Shown here piece after piece: positions 1 to 9,657 of a DNA stretch of 64,000 nucleotides (the stretch's first letter is position 1; each line of letters starts with the position of its first letter). Under the pieces are notes generated by a model. That model worked only from the letters and a program-made list of their open reading frames with translations. It made no database searches and was not told the origin of the DNA. The position numbers and the translations under genes were made by a program. This DNA is from G020354785 sp964461435 (GTDB lineage: Bacteria; Bacteroidota; Bacteroidia; Bacteroidales; UBA10428): assembly GCA_964461435.1 (NCBI GenBank), contig CAYWUI010000011.1, positions 1 through 64,000 of the forward strand, given 5' to 3'.

Positions 1-188
1 TTGCAGTGATCACAACTCAAATAATTGCCACATTAATTGTTATTTTCGGTTTCCTGCTTCCTGCAATGAGCTGGAAACTGGCGCTGTTTGTCTGGGGTTA
101 TGCCCTGGTTGCTTTTATCATCACCGACTTTTTGAAGATCCAGGCTTATAAGGTACTCGATCATTCAAAGATGAAATTTAAAAATTAA
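1..188 (+). CDS. C-terminal end of a proton-efflux P-type ATPase (partial)
   Basis: This reading frame is open at the left edge of the window and ends at 188. Only about 62 residues are visible. The segment containing QIIATLIVIFGF, WKLALFVWGYALVAF and FLKIQAYKVLD matches the last transmembrane helices and tail of bacterial plasma-membrane type H+-exporting P-type ATPases, which typically end in a WGYAL...ND-KLLAYRI pattern. The protein would sit in the inner membrane and couple ATP hydrolysis to proton export. The catalytic phosphorylation (DKTGT) and nucleotide domains lie outside the window, so the assignment rests on the tail alone. Confidence 0.7.
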   Translation, partial: AVITTQIIATLIVIFGFLLPAMSWKLALFVWGYALVAFIITDFLKIQAYKVLDHSKMKFKN

Positions 189-205
189 TGAATAAATACT
201 GAGTC

Positions 206-745
206 ATGAGATCAATTGATAATGAAAAAGAGGAACTGGAGAAATTTGGATTTTCTCCCGGAATCTTAGCTCGTTTATACAGTTTGATTGATTTTAAAAA
301 CTACAGACAGCATATTAAGGCAAGGAAGGATTTTATAAAAGAGGGGTATAAGATTCTCCCGGTAATGCATAAATTGATGAAATCCGATCACAAAAAAACC
401 CGCAAACAGGCCATCAAAATAGTGGAGCGGATAGCTCATAAATCATCCATTCCGGTGGCAATAGGCATGCTGGAGGACAAGGAAAGTGAAATACGCTGGA
501 TTGCTGCCGAGGCACTGATCAGGATAGGGAGGGATACTATCAGGCCGCTACTGGAAGCACTTGTCGCCAATGGCAGTGAGTCTTACTATTTAAGGCTTGG
601 GGCGCACCATATATTATCGGAGCTGGTTAATAACAAAGACTCAAAAGAATTGAAAGAATTAGTTCATATTCTCAGCCACAGAGTTGAAATTCATGAAATA
701 ATTCCTTCAAAAGCATTAAATATTCTTGAAAAGGGCTCATTATAA
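206..745 (+). CDS. HEAT-repeat protein
   Basis: A 179-residue soluble protein without signal peptide or membrane segment. From about residue 50 it is built of paired amphipathic helices typical of HEAT/PBS-lyase repeats: the unit around KKTRKQAIKIVERIAHKSSIP is followed by one around ESEIRWIAAEALIRIGRDTIRPLLEAL and a weaker third. Such repeats form an alpha-solenoid scaffold for protein contacts and have no catalytic residues of their own. It begins 17 bases after the ATPase tail on the same strand, so it may be cotranscribed with it. A partner cannot be named from sequence. Confidence 0.75.
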   Translation: MRSIDNEKEELEKFGFSPGILARLYSLIDFKNYRQHIKARKDFIKEGYKILPVMHKLMKSDHKKTRKQAIKIVERIAHKSSIPVAIGMLEDKESEIRWIAAEALIRIGRDTIRPLLEALVANGSESYYLRLGAHHILSELVNNKDSKELKELVHILSHRVEIHEIIPSKALNILEKGSL

Positions 746-836
746 AACAGGGGCATTAAGTTTGCTTATCCGGATATAACCATTTGCAAACATGTAAAAA
801 AGTAAATACGGTATCGTTATTAATAAGATAAAAAAA

Positions 837-2594
837 ATGAATAAATACCCGAAAATCGGAATACGGCCGGCAATTGATGGCCGGCTGGGTGGAGTGAGAG
901 AAGCACTCGAAGGGCAGACAATGAATATGGCAAAGTCAGCTGCCGATTTTATAACTTCTAATTTAAAATATCCTGACGGCACACCTGTAACATGTATTAT
1001 TGCCGATACATGTATTGGTGGAGTTGCCGAAGCTGAGGCCTGTGCCTCAAAGTTCCGCACCGAAAATGTCGGGGTATCGCTTACAGTCACCCCGTGCTGG
1101 TGCTATGGAACTGAGACAATGGATATGGATCCCCATATCCCTAAAGCTGTATGGGGACTTAACGGTACCGAACGGCCCGGGGCCGTTTACCTGGCAGCCG
1201 TGCTTGCCGGGCATAACCAGAAGGGACTCCCTGCATTCGGCATATATGGAAAGGATGTTCAGGATGCACATGATTCAAGTATGCCGGATGACGTTAAGGA
1301 GAAAATTCTGCGGTTTGCCAAAGCCGGACTGGCAGTGTCCATGATGCGTAATAAATCATATCTGTCTATGGGCTCGGTGTCTATGGGTATTGCAGGCTCC
1401 ATTGTTGACGAGAATTTCTTTCAGGAATACCTTGGCATGCGAAATGAGTATGTCGACATGATCGAGTTACTCAGAAGAATGGACCGGGAAATTTATGACC
1501 GGCAAGAATATGAGCGGGCCCTGGCCTGGGTAAAAAAGAACTGCAAGGAAGGAAAAGACTATAATGCCACACCAAAGTCACGTGCACAGAAAGATGCCGA
1601 GTGGGAGAAGGCAGTAAAGATGACCATCATTGCCCGGGACCTTATGGCCGGAAATACGAAGCTAAGGGAGCTGGGATATGGAGAGGAAGCCCTGGGACAT
1701 AATGCTATTCTTGCTGGCTTCCAGGGGCAAAGGCAATGGACGGACTACCAGCCCAATGGTGATTTTCTGGAAGCTATCCTGTGTTCATCTTTCGACTGGG
1801 ATGGCCTGCGCCATCCTTACCTTGTAGCTACCGAGAACGATTCACTGAACGGCGCTGCAATGCTGTTCGGCTATCTTCTTACCAATACGGCACAGATGTT
1901 TTCTGACATCCGTACTTACTGGAGCCCGGAGGCTATTCAAAGAGTATCCGGTAAAAAGCCTGACAGGAAAGCTGCCTATGGCATTATTCACCTCATAAAC
2001 TCGGGGGCTTCGGCACTCGATTTTTCGGGTCAGCAGGAGAAAGATGGACAACCGGCTGTAAAACCTTTCTGGGAAATAACACAGGAAGAAGCCGGCAGGT
2101 GTATGAAAGCCACTTCGTGGTGTCCGGCAATTCGCGAATATTTCCCGGGGGGAGGATTTTCTTCCGAATTTCTTACACGCGGAGATATGCCCCTGACTAT
2201 ATCGCGTATCAACATTGTGAAGGGCCTGGGTCCCGTACTTCAGATCGTAGAAGGATATACCGTAAGCCTGCCGGATAAAATGAATAAGATACTCACTGCG
2301 CGAACAAATCCGGGCTGGCCCACAACCTGGTTTGCTCCCCGTCTTACAAGCAAAGGTACCTTCAGGGATGTATATACTGTGATGGCCAGCTGGGGCGCAA
2401 ATCATTGTGCTTCGAGCTACGGACATATTGGTGCGGACCTCATTACTCTTGCATCCATGCTGCGCATCCCTGTGAGCATGCATAACACTGATGAAATGAA
2501 TATATACAGGCCTTCGGCATGGAGAGCCTTCGGCATGAATACTGAAGGAGCAGATTTTCGCGCCTGCCAAACTTACGGACCGCTATACCATTAA
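837..2594 (+). CDS. fucI: L-fucose isomerase
   Basis: Converts L-fucose to L-fuculose (and usually D-arabinose to D-ribulose) in the cytoplasm, a Mn2+-dependent ketol isomerase. At 585 residues it has the full family length (about 590). Metal and catalytic positions are visible: Glu about 312 in DFLEAIL, Asp about 335 in ATENDSLNG, and His about 530 in SSYGHIGAD. Other family blocks are RTYWSPEAI and the C-terminal RACQTYGPLY. The kinase gene starts 4 bases after its stop, so the two form an operon for the first two steps of fucose breakdown. No fuculose-1-phosphate aldolase (fucA) is seen in the window, and the only fucose permease is a remnant at about 13.2 kb. Confidence 0.96.
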   Translation: MNKYPKIGIRPAIDGRLGGVREALEGQTMNMAKSAADFITSNLKYPDGTPVTCIIADTCIGGVAEAEACASKFRTENVGVSLTVTPCWCYGTETMDMDPHIPKAVWGLNGTERPGAVYLAAVLAGHNQKGLPAFGIYGKDVQDAHDSSMPDDVKEKILRFAKAGLAVSMMRNKSYLSMGSVSMGIAGSIVDENFFQEYLGMRNEYVDMIELLRRMDREIYDRQEYERALAWVKKNCKEGKDYNATPKSRAQKDAEWEKAVKMTIIARDLMAGNTKLRELGYGEEALGHNAILAGFQGQRQWTDYQPNGDFLEAILCSSFDWDGLRHPYLVATENDSLNGAAMLFGYLLTNTAQMFSDIRTYWSPEAIQRVSGKKPDRKAAYGIIHLINSGASALDFSGQQEKDGQPAVKPFWEITQEEAGRCMKATSWCPAIREYFPGGGFSSEFLTRGDMPLTISRINIVKGLGPVLQIVEGYTVSLPDKMNKILTARTNPGWPTTWFAPRLTSKGTFRDVYTVMASWGANHCASSYGHIGADLITLASMLRIPVSMHNTDEMNIYRPSAWRAFGMNTEGADFRACQTYGPLYH

Positions 2595-2598
2595 AAGG

Positions 2599-4002
2599 AT
2601 GAAGAACAAATTAGTACTTGTCCTCGACTGTGGAGCCACAAATATAAGAGCAATAACTGTAACGGGAAGGGGAGAGATTACAGCAATTCATACCCTGCCC
2701 AATAACACAAGTCCCGACCCGTTTTACAGGGAGGGACTGATATGGGATATAGACGAAATATGGAACAAGTTTTCTGCCTGTACGCGGAAAGTATTGACTA
2801 TGGTCGATCCGGCAGCTGTAGCCGCTATTACAGTCACCACTTTCGGAGTGAACGGCGCCCCGGTAGATGAAGATGGAAATCTTCTGTATCCGGTTATTTC
2901 ATGGCAGTGCCAGCGGACAGTCCCGGTAATGGAGAATATTCATAAATACATCTCGCCTGAACGCCTGTATGCAATTTCCGGTGTGGGGCAGTTCAGTTTT
3001 AATACAATCCATACATTAATATGGTTAAAGGAAAACCGCATCGGTGCAATTGAAAAAATGAATTCTTTCCTTTTTCTCCCCTCCCTGTTTATAATGAAAC
3101 TGACGGGACAAAAAGTTAATGATTGCACTATGGCCGGAACATCTATGCTTACTGATTTAAAAAGCCGCAGTTTTTCGGAAGAGATTCTTTCTGCTATAGG
3201 TGTACCGGACAAATTTTCAGGACTGGCAGAAGCAGGGACCATAGCAGGGGTATTAACAAGGGAAGCGGCCTCCCACCTGGGCATTATTGCAGGCATTCCC
3301 GTTGTAGTTACAGGCCACGATACACAGTTTGCACTTATAGGCTCGGGAGCGGGAGAAAACGAGGCGGTGTTAAGTTCAGGTACATGGGAGATCCTCATGA
3401 CCCGCACACGCACAGTCAGGACGGATAAAAAGATGTTTGATGCAGGGGTTACCAGCGAGCTGGACGCTGTTCCCGGACTCTACAATACCGGACTGCAATG
3501 GCTGGCATCGGGCATACTGGAGTGGATAAAGCGAAACTTCTATAGCAACGGGGAAAAGATTATGCCAGGGAAGGTGTATGACCTTATGATAGATGATGCT
3601 TCAAAGGTTGGAGCCGGAGGGATAAAGGTTACAACGGGTTTCCATACAAATGATGGGTGCATAAGCGGACTGGGAATTCATAGCACAAGGGGACAAGTAT
3701 ACAGGGCTGCCCTGGAGGCGCTGTCTGAGAAAACAAGACAAAGCCTTGAACTGCTGCAGGATGCAGGAAATTTCAAGGCAGATTCATTGATCGTTGCAGG
3801 AGGGGGCTCAAAAAACAGGCTATGGAACCAGATAAGGGCAAATACCCTTGGAATACCAGTCAAGATTACAAGGCAAACTGAAACAACAGTACTTGGAGCC
3901 TCAATATTTGCACTTACTGCTTTGGGAATTTACAGTTCCGTGGACGAGGCGCTGAAAACTATAGTACACGATTATGAGTATATTAACCCCGGGAAGTATT
4001 AA
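2599..4002 (+). CDS. fucK: L-fuculokinase (FGGY family)
   Basis: Phosphorylates L-fuculose to L-fuculose 1-phosphate with ATP. The 467-residue chain has the FGGY kinase layout: the first phosphate motif LVLDCGATNIRA near the N-terminus, AITVTTFGVNGAPVD, the substrate-region TGHDTQFALIGSG, SSGTWEIL, and the C-terminal adenosine motif VAGGGSKNRLWNQI. Several blocks (VLDCGATN-RAI, VTTFGV-GA-VD, SGTWEILM, WLASG-LEW) match what I remember of enterobacterial FucK, which favours fuculokinase over rhamnulokinase or xylulokinase. It is 4 bases downstream of fucI and so probably translated from the same message. Confidence 0.93.
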   Translation: MKNKLVLVLDCGATNIRAITVTGRGEITAIHTLPNNTSPDPFYREGLIWDIDEIWNKFSACTRKVLTMVDPAAVAAITVTTFGVNGAPVDEDGNLLYPVISWQCQRTVPVMENIHKYISPERLYAISGVGQFSFNTIHTLIWLKENRIGAIEKMNSFLFLPSLFIMKLTGQKVNDCTMAGTSMLTDLKSRSFSEEILSAIGVPDKFSGLAEAGTIAGVLTREAASHLGIIAGIPVVVTGHDTQFALIGSGAGENEAVLSSGTWEILMTRTRTVRTDKKMFDAGVTSELDAVPGLYNTGLQWLASGILEWIKRNFYSNGEKIMPGKVYDLMIDDASKVGAGGIKVTTGFHTNDGCISGLGIHSTRGQVYRAALEALSEKTRQSLELLQDAGNFKADSLIVAGGGSKNRLWNQIRANTLGIPVKITRQTETTVLGASIFALTALGIYSSVDEALKTIVHDYEYINPGKY

Positions 4003-4014
4003 TTTATAATATGT

Positions 4015-4761
4015 ATGTCACTTACGGTATGGCTGATCATATTGGGCATAGTTTTATTATCGGGAATTGTTAAAGGAACAACCGGCTTTGGATTTGCACT
4101 TTTTTCCCTTCCCCTGCTTATTCATTTTATTCCTATAAAAACACTTATACCTGTTATTACGCTTTTCAATTTATTTTCATCGGCACAGATTGTATTCCAG
4201 TCACGTCAATTCCGGATCAAAAAAAGTATAATTCTTCTTTCAGTAACAGGTATTGCAGGAGTTATTTGCGGTAGCGTCATGTTAAAATTCCTGCCTGAGA
4301 AATGGTTAAAGTTGCTGGCTTCTATTGTTTTGATTATCCTGTCTGCAATGTTTTTGTCCGGTTACCGTTTTAAAATCAGAAAAATAAAAAGGGGAAACGC
4401 CATCGCAGGCATTATCAGCGGCTTCCTGGGAGGCAGCCTGGCAGTCAGCGGTCCCCCCCTGGCTTTATTTCTTACTTCTTTAAAACTTGATACCGCGAAT
4501 TTCAGGACCACCTTTGCATGGTTCAGTATTGTCACAGCTTCTGTTGCTACAGCTGATTATATTAAAATAGGGATTATACATTTTATCACGTTTAAAATAT
4601 TTCTTATATCCCTGCCAGTACTTATACTGAGTATCTGGCTTGGTAAACTGATAAATAAAAAAATACCGGTTAAACTGTTTTATACAGGTGTCGTTACTAT
4701 TTCACTTATGGCCGGCATCCTTCTTTTTTTATCCTGTCTGAGAGAATGCCTGTTACTGTGA
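4015..4761 (+). CDS. TauE/SafE-family membrane permease
   Basis: A 248-residue inner-membrane protein with about eight hydrophobic segments in two similar halves, as in the TauE/SafE (DUF81) anion exporter family. The N-terminal motif GIVKGTTGFGFALFSLPLL and its second-half counterpart ISGFLGGSLAVSGPPLALFL are the characteristic family repeats. Known members export sulfite, sulfoacetate or related organic anions, but substrates are rarely predictable. It starts 12 bases after fucK and so may belong to the fucose operon. An export role for a fucose breakdown product such as lactate would be pure speculation. The ATG at 4015 is preferred over 4011, which is out of frame. Confidence 0.85.
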   Translation: MSLTVWLIILGIVLLSGIVKGTTGFGFALFSLPLLIHFIPIKTLIPVITLFNLFSSAQIVFQSRQFRIKKSIILLSVTGIAGVICGSVMLKFLPEKWLKLLASIVLIILSAMFLSGYRFKIRKIKRGNAIAGIISGFLGGSLAVSGPPLALFLTSLKLDTANFRTTFAWFSIVTASVATADYIKIGIIHFITFKIFLISLPVLILSIWLGKLINKKIPVKLFYTGVVTISLMAGILLFLSCLRECLLL

Positions 4762-4966
4762 GCATTATTCCGGCAGCAATCTTCATGAATTAATGAGCTA
4801 TGATACCAACTTTTTGCGAATTTTTACGTAACATTTAACATAAAAAAATTAAAATTACAGATTCGTTTGCTTATATTTACAGTTCTTATTAAAGTTATAA
4901 TACCCGATAGAGATATCGCATATCGCCCGGATTATCTTCAGATAAGCAGGCTTTAAAGTGTGAAGA

Positions 4967-7900
4967 TTGAAAAGGAAGATTTCTATATTATTTATAAATT
5001 CCGTACATAAGATTTTAACTGCGGTTACAACATTATCTGTAATTTCAGCCTTATATTCCCCAGACATATCCTGCCAGCTGTATATTAATGAATTCATGGC
5101 TTCCAATGCAACAATAATTGAGGATCCCGATTACGAGGACTATTCGGACTGGATAGAAATTTACAATGCAGGACCCCAGCCTGTAAACCTTAACGGATAT
5201 TATATTACCGATAATCTGGATAATCCAGGAAAATGGCAAATAACCCAGAACATTAGCGTAAGTGCGGGCGGGTACATTTTAATATGGGCCGATGGTAACA
5301 ATTCGGGATTACATACAAACTATAAGCTGGCACAGGAAGGGGAGGAGATAGGACTCTTTACGCCGGAACAGGTTCTGGTAGACTCTGTTACATATGGACA
5401 GGAGACTACGGATATATCACGCGGAAGAAAAAGTAACGGATCATCTGAATGGGCTTATTTTTTGGTACCTACGCCGGGTGCTTCCAACTCTGCCACTTCT
5501 TATAATGGTATGGTTGAAAATGTTCCTGAGTTTTCTGTCACAGGGGGCTTCTACACTACGCCTGTCATTACGGAGTTATCTACTGACTTCGGAGGCACCA
5601 TACGCTTTACATCTGACGGCTCGGAACCAGGGGAGAGTTCGCCGGTTTACAGCTCCCCCATTAGCATTAACAGCACGGCAATCATCAGGGCCAGGATATT
5701 TAAGGTCAATCTTATTCCCGGACCTGTTGTCACTCAATCCTACTTCATTAATGAAGATATTGAACCGGGAACTTTACCAATAGTATCCCTGGCATCTGCT
5801 CCCGAAAATTTCTGGAACCCCTTAACCGGCATTTATGTCCAGGATTTTAAACCTGACTGGGAGGTACCCATAAACATTGAGTTATTTGAAAATAACGGCA
5901 GCGACAGGGCTGCCTTTAACATGCCGGCAGGTACTAAAGTAAACGGACTTAATTCATGGAGGCTCCCGCAAAAAGCGCTCGGTATCTATTTCAGGAAACA
6001 ATACGGGGACAATAATCTCGCATACCAACTGTTTTTCGATCGTGACAGGTCAAGCTTTAAATCATTTACTTTGCGGGCTTCAGGCAGTGACTGGAGCTAT
6101 ACCCTGTTCAGGGATGCCCTGGCACAGAACTGCACCCGCCCGAATATGAATGTGGACATGCAGGGGTACCGTCCCTGCGTGGTTTATATTAACGGCCAGT
6201 ATATGGGCATACATAATATGCGCTCCAAAACTGACGATGATTATATTGAAAAGAACTTCGGGATGGAGCCCGGAACATTCGATCTTATAGAAAACGGGGA
6301 TGTGGTGGAAGCAGGTGACCTTGATGCCTATAATGAATTTCTGGTATTATTGTCACAAAATCTGTCCGTTCAGGCAAATTACAATGCAGTGGCAGAGAAA
6401 ATGGATATCGAAGAATTTACCGATTTTGTTATTACCGAAATATATGTGCGTAACACATCTATTGATCACAACATAATTACATGGAAACCAAAAGAATCGG
6501 GAAAATGGAGATGGGTTTTTGTTGATATGGACCGCGGATTTTTTAGTCCGGCCAACTACCTTATAAGCTCATTCATAAACCAGGATGTTATTCCCCTGAA
6601 TGAGCTTATGGATAATACAGGGTACAGGGCATACTTCGGCCAGAGAATGGCAGATCACCTGTATACAACATTTAACCCGCAGAGAATGAAAAAAATTATT
6701 GACGAGCATAAGCAGGCCATCGAACAGGAGATGCCCGCCCATATTGAAAGGTGGCTTGGCACTACCTCATCCTGGGGTAATGCTATACCTTCACTGGAAT
6801 ACTGGTACCAGGAAGTCAACAATTTAAAGACATTTGCAGAAACGCGGCCCCAGTACCTTCTGGATGATTTAAGGAATTACGGTTTCAGTGAAACAGCCAG
6901 CCTGTGGAGTATGGTTACACCGGAAGAAGCGGGGTATGTAAAGCTAAACGGACTTACAATTCCCGAATCCTGCTGGTATGGTCCCTATCCTAAGGATCTG
7001 CCACTGCAGTTCACGGCAGTTGAAAAACCGGGCTATGCTTTCCAGGGCTGGGCAAATTCAACCAGGCATATAATTGTACCGCGTGGTTCCAACTGGAAGT
7101 ACCTGGATAACGGGTCTGACCAGGGCACTGCCTGGCGTGAAACCGGATTTAATGACAGTGGCTGGCAGAGCGGGCAGGCAGAACTCGGATACGGCGATGG
7201 GGATGAGGTTACTACTGTAAGTTACGGCAGTAACAGCAATAATAAATATATCACGACTTATTTCAGGCATTCATTCAGCATTACCGAAGAAGATAAATCA
7301 GGATTCGGATTTATGATCAACATCCTGCGTGATGACGGCGCTGTGATATACCTGAACGGACAGGAAGTTATACGCACCAACATGACCAGTGGCAGCATAA
7401 ACTACAACACTACTGCTGCCTCAGCAATCAGCGGATCAGCAGAATCGCAGTTTACTTCTTTTGATATAGATAAAAACCTTCTTGTGGCAGGAAATAATGT
7501 CCTTGCCGTGGAAATTCACCAGTCAGCCTCCAACAGCAGTGACATTGGATTTGATCTTGAGCTGGTATCACATAAGATAGGCACAGAGGGTTTTATAACA
7601 ACACGCAATCCATACAGCTTTACTCTTGCAAGTGACTCGGGTATTATAGCCGTGTTTGAATCCACAGGGCAATGCATGCTGCCCGCTGATATAACCGGGA
7701 ATACTACTCTAAATAAAGATTGCTCACCCTACCTGGCACAGGGTGACGTTACCATTCATGAAAATGTTACGGTGACCATAGAACCCGGTGTGGAGATATG
7801 GATGCCGGAAGGGGCAAGCATGTTCATAAACGGCACAATTAATGCAACAGGAACCCCTGATGAACCTGTGACATTTAAACTTAATCCCTCATATCCCGGC

Positions 7901-9505
7901 TCCTCCTGGGGCGCTTTATGCTTCATCAATGCCACAGGGACTTCACACCTCACCTATGTTAACATTGAAGATGCCTCAAAAGGGCCCGTGCCAATAAGGG
8001 ATGTAGCTGCCATTTCGGCTTTTTATGCCGACCTGGTGCTTGATCATATAACTGTGGAGAATGTCTTCAGTAATCCCGTTGCTGCCAGGTATTCCGATAT
8101 TATCCTCACCAACAGTTCATTACACTCAGAGGTGACAGGAGATTTAATTAATGTCAAATACGGGCATGCCACCATAGAAAATTGCGTATTCAGAGGTAAT
8201 GACCGGGAGGATACGGATGGTATCGATTATGATGATATTGAAAACGGCATAGTAAGAAATTGCAAGATTTATAATCTCTTTGGTCTGAACAGCGATGCAA
8301 TAGATATAGGTGAGAAGGCGCAAAATATTCAGATAGACAGCCTGCTTGTTTACAATATTACCGATAAGGGTGTCTCTGTCGGACAAAAATCAACTGTCAG
8401 TATTGCAAACAGTACTTTTGTAAATTGTAATATGGGACTGGGACTAAAAGATTCGTGCCATGTTACTGTCGATCATTGTACTTTCTACAGCAACGCTGCA
8501 GCTATTGCCTGCTTTGAGAAGAATGCCGGCAGTGCGGGCGGAAATGCAGTGGTGACGAATAGCATCCTGTCTAATTGCTCTGACGCATCTTATATTGTTG
8601 ATAACAAGTCAACGATGAATATCTCCTTCAGCTTTGCAGACAATGATGAGCTCCCTGCTGACCCGTCAAATTTATTCGGCGATCCTTTATTCGTTGATCC
8701 GACAGGATTTAATTTCAGGTTAAAACCTTCATCCCCTTGTAAAAACACGGGCAGTGACCAGGGAATAAATACGGATATGGGTTCTTTATTTCATAAATAT
8801 AGTGGTGAAGCATCAATAATGTTCTCGGGAATTTTCTATAATCCTAAAAATGATGATTCGAAAACAGAGTTTCTTACTATCTATAATCCCGGTTCAGCCG
8901 CACTTGATATATCGGGCTGCAAAATAACCGAAGGGATAGATTTTACTTTTCCTGAGGGCACCTTGCTTGAGGCAGGCGAGTCGTATATCATATCAAAATA
9001 TCCTGATGTGGCTCTTACCGGCGATTCGTGGGGTAACCATGCGCATTGGGAAGCCGGAAGCCTGTCCAATGAAGGTGAGCCATTAAAACTTGAAAATAAA
9101 TATGGATTAGTCCTTGACTATTTACATTATGAGCCGGATAATCCCTGGCCTTTCCTGGCTAATGCGGATGATGTGCTGATCCTCACAGGTTACGACCTGG
9201 ATAATCATTTTCCTGCCAACTGGTCAGTGGATACTTATAATGATATGGTGGTCAATGTCAGGGAAAGTCAGGTTCCGCAATCCATGAATATTTATCCCAA
9301 TCCTGCCGGAAACATGATTTTCGTCAAAGCACCCTGTTATCCCGGTTATTATATTTATATTTTTGCTGTAACGGGTGAACTACTTGAAAGGAAACAACTT
9401 GATGCAAATGGCTTTGCGGAGATCGATCTTTCCTCTTATAATAGCGGCATACTGCTTATTAAAGCAGGGGATACCGTAGAAAAAGTTGTGCTCATAAAAC
9501 CCTGA
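4967..9505 (+). CDS. Secreted CotH-kinase / lamin-tail / beta-helix protein with type IX sorting tail
   Basis: A 1512-residue secreted protein starting at a TTG codon with a signal peptide ending near ISCQ (about residue 36). Domains in order: a lamin-tail domain (about 37-175, LYINEFMASN and DWIEIYNAG); a chitobiase/hexosaminidase C-terminal fold (about 187-265, GTIRFTSDGSEP); a CotH-type protein kinase (about 270-640, with the acidic motif WVFVDMDRGFF); a galactose-binding-like beta-sandwich (about 705-870); a right-handed parallel beta-helix (about 920-1230); a second lamin-tail domain (about 1280-1400); and a type IX secretion sorting domain (from about 1440, NIYPNPAGN). It should be exported through the Por system and anchored at or released from the cell surface. 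CotH domains elsewhere phosphorylate proteins, but the substrate here is unknown. Confidence 0.88.
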   Translation: MKRKISILFINSVHKILTAVTTLSVISALYSPDISCQLYINEFMASNATIIEDPDYEDYSDWIEIYNAGPQPVNLNGYYITDNLDNPGKWQITQNISVSAGGYILIWADGNNSGLHTNYKLAQEGEEIGLFTPEQVLVDSVTYGQETTDISRGRKSNGSSEWAYFLVPTPGASNSATSYNGMVENVPEFSVTGGFYTTPVITELSTDFGGTIRFTSDGSEPGESSPVYSSPISINSTAIIRARIFKVNLIPGPVVTQSYFINEDIEPGTLPIVSLASAPENFWNPLTGIYVQDFKPDWEVPINIELFENNGSDRAAFNMPAGTKVNGLNSWRLPQKALGIYFRKQYGDNNLAYQLFFDRDRSSFKSFTLRASGSDWSYTLFRDALAQNCTRPNMNVDMQGYRPCVVYINGQYMGIHNMRSKTDDDYIEKNFGMEPGTFDLIENGDVVEAGDLDAYNEFLVLLSQNLSVQANYNAVAEKMDIEEFTDFVITEIYVRNTSIDHNIITWKPKESGKWRWVFVDMDRGFFSPANYLISSFINQDVIPLNELMDNTGYRAYFGQRMADHLYTTFNPQRMKKIIDEHKQAIEQEMPAHIERWLGTTSSWGNAIPSLEYWYQEVNNLKTFAETRPQYLLDDLRNYGFSETASLWSMVTPEEAGYVKLNGLTIPESCWYGPYPKDLPLQFTAVEKPGYAFQGWANSTRHIIVPRGSNWKYLDNGSDQGTAWRETGFNDSGWQSGQAELGYGDGDEVTTVSYGSNSNNKYITTYFRHSFSITEEDKSGFGFMINILRDDGAVIYLNGQEVIRTNMTSGSINYNTTAASAISGSAESQFTSFDIDKNLLVAGNNVLAVEIHQSASNSSDIGFDLELVSHKIGTEGFITTRNPYSFTLASDSGIIAVFESTGQCMLPADITGNTTLNKDCSPYLAQGDVTIHENVTVTIEPGVEIWMPEGASMFINGTINATGTPDEPVTFKLNPSYPGSSWGALCFINATGTSHLTYVNIEDASKGPVPIRDVAAISAFYADLVLDHITVENVFSNPVAARYSDIILTNSSLHSEVTGDLINVKYGHATIENCVFRGNDREDTDGIDYDDIENGIVRNCKIYNLFGLNSDAIDIGEKAQNIQIDSLLVYNITDKGVSVGQKSTVSIANSTFVNCNMGLGLKDSCHVTVDHCTFYSNAAAIACFEKNAGSAGGNAVVTNSILSNCSDASYIVDNKSTMNISFSFADNDELPADPSNLFGDPLFVDPTGFNFRLKPSSPCKNTGSDQGINTDMGSLFHKYSGEASIMFSGIFYNPKNDDSKTEFLTIYNPGSAALDISGCKITEGIDFTFPEGTLLEAGESYIISKYPDVALTGDSWGNHAHWEAGSLSNEGEPLKLENKYGLVLDYLHYEPDNPWPFLANADDVLILTGYDLDNHFPANWSVDTYNDMVVNVRESQVPQSMNIYPNPAGNMIFVKAPCYPGYYIYIFAVTGELLERKQLDANGFAEIDLSSYNSGILLIKAGDTVEKVVLIKP

Positions 9506-9657
9506 CAGATTTACTTCCTTTTTTTTATAGGGAATCTATCCTGTAAACTATCATATATTAAATACATATAACCATAGTATTATGTACTATGCTTCAATGT
9601 TAATTTTAAGTTAGACTTTTATTTTATATATTTATCAAAACTTAAACAAAGTAAACA

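Noticed and set aside
1842..2570. A 242-codon minus-strand frame inside fucI
   Set aside because: It lies wholly within the strongly conserved fucI coding region and has no recognisable domain.
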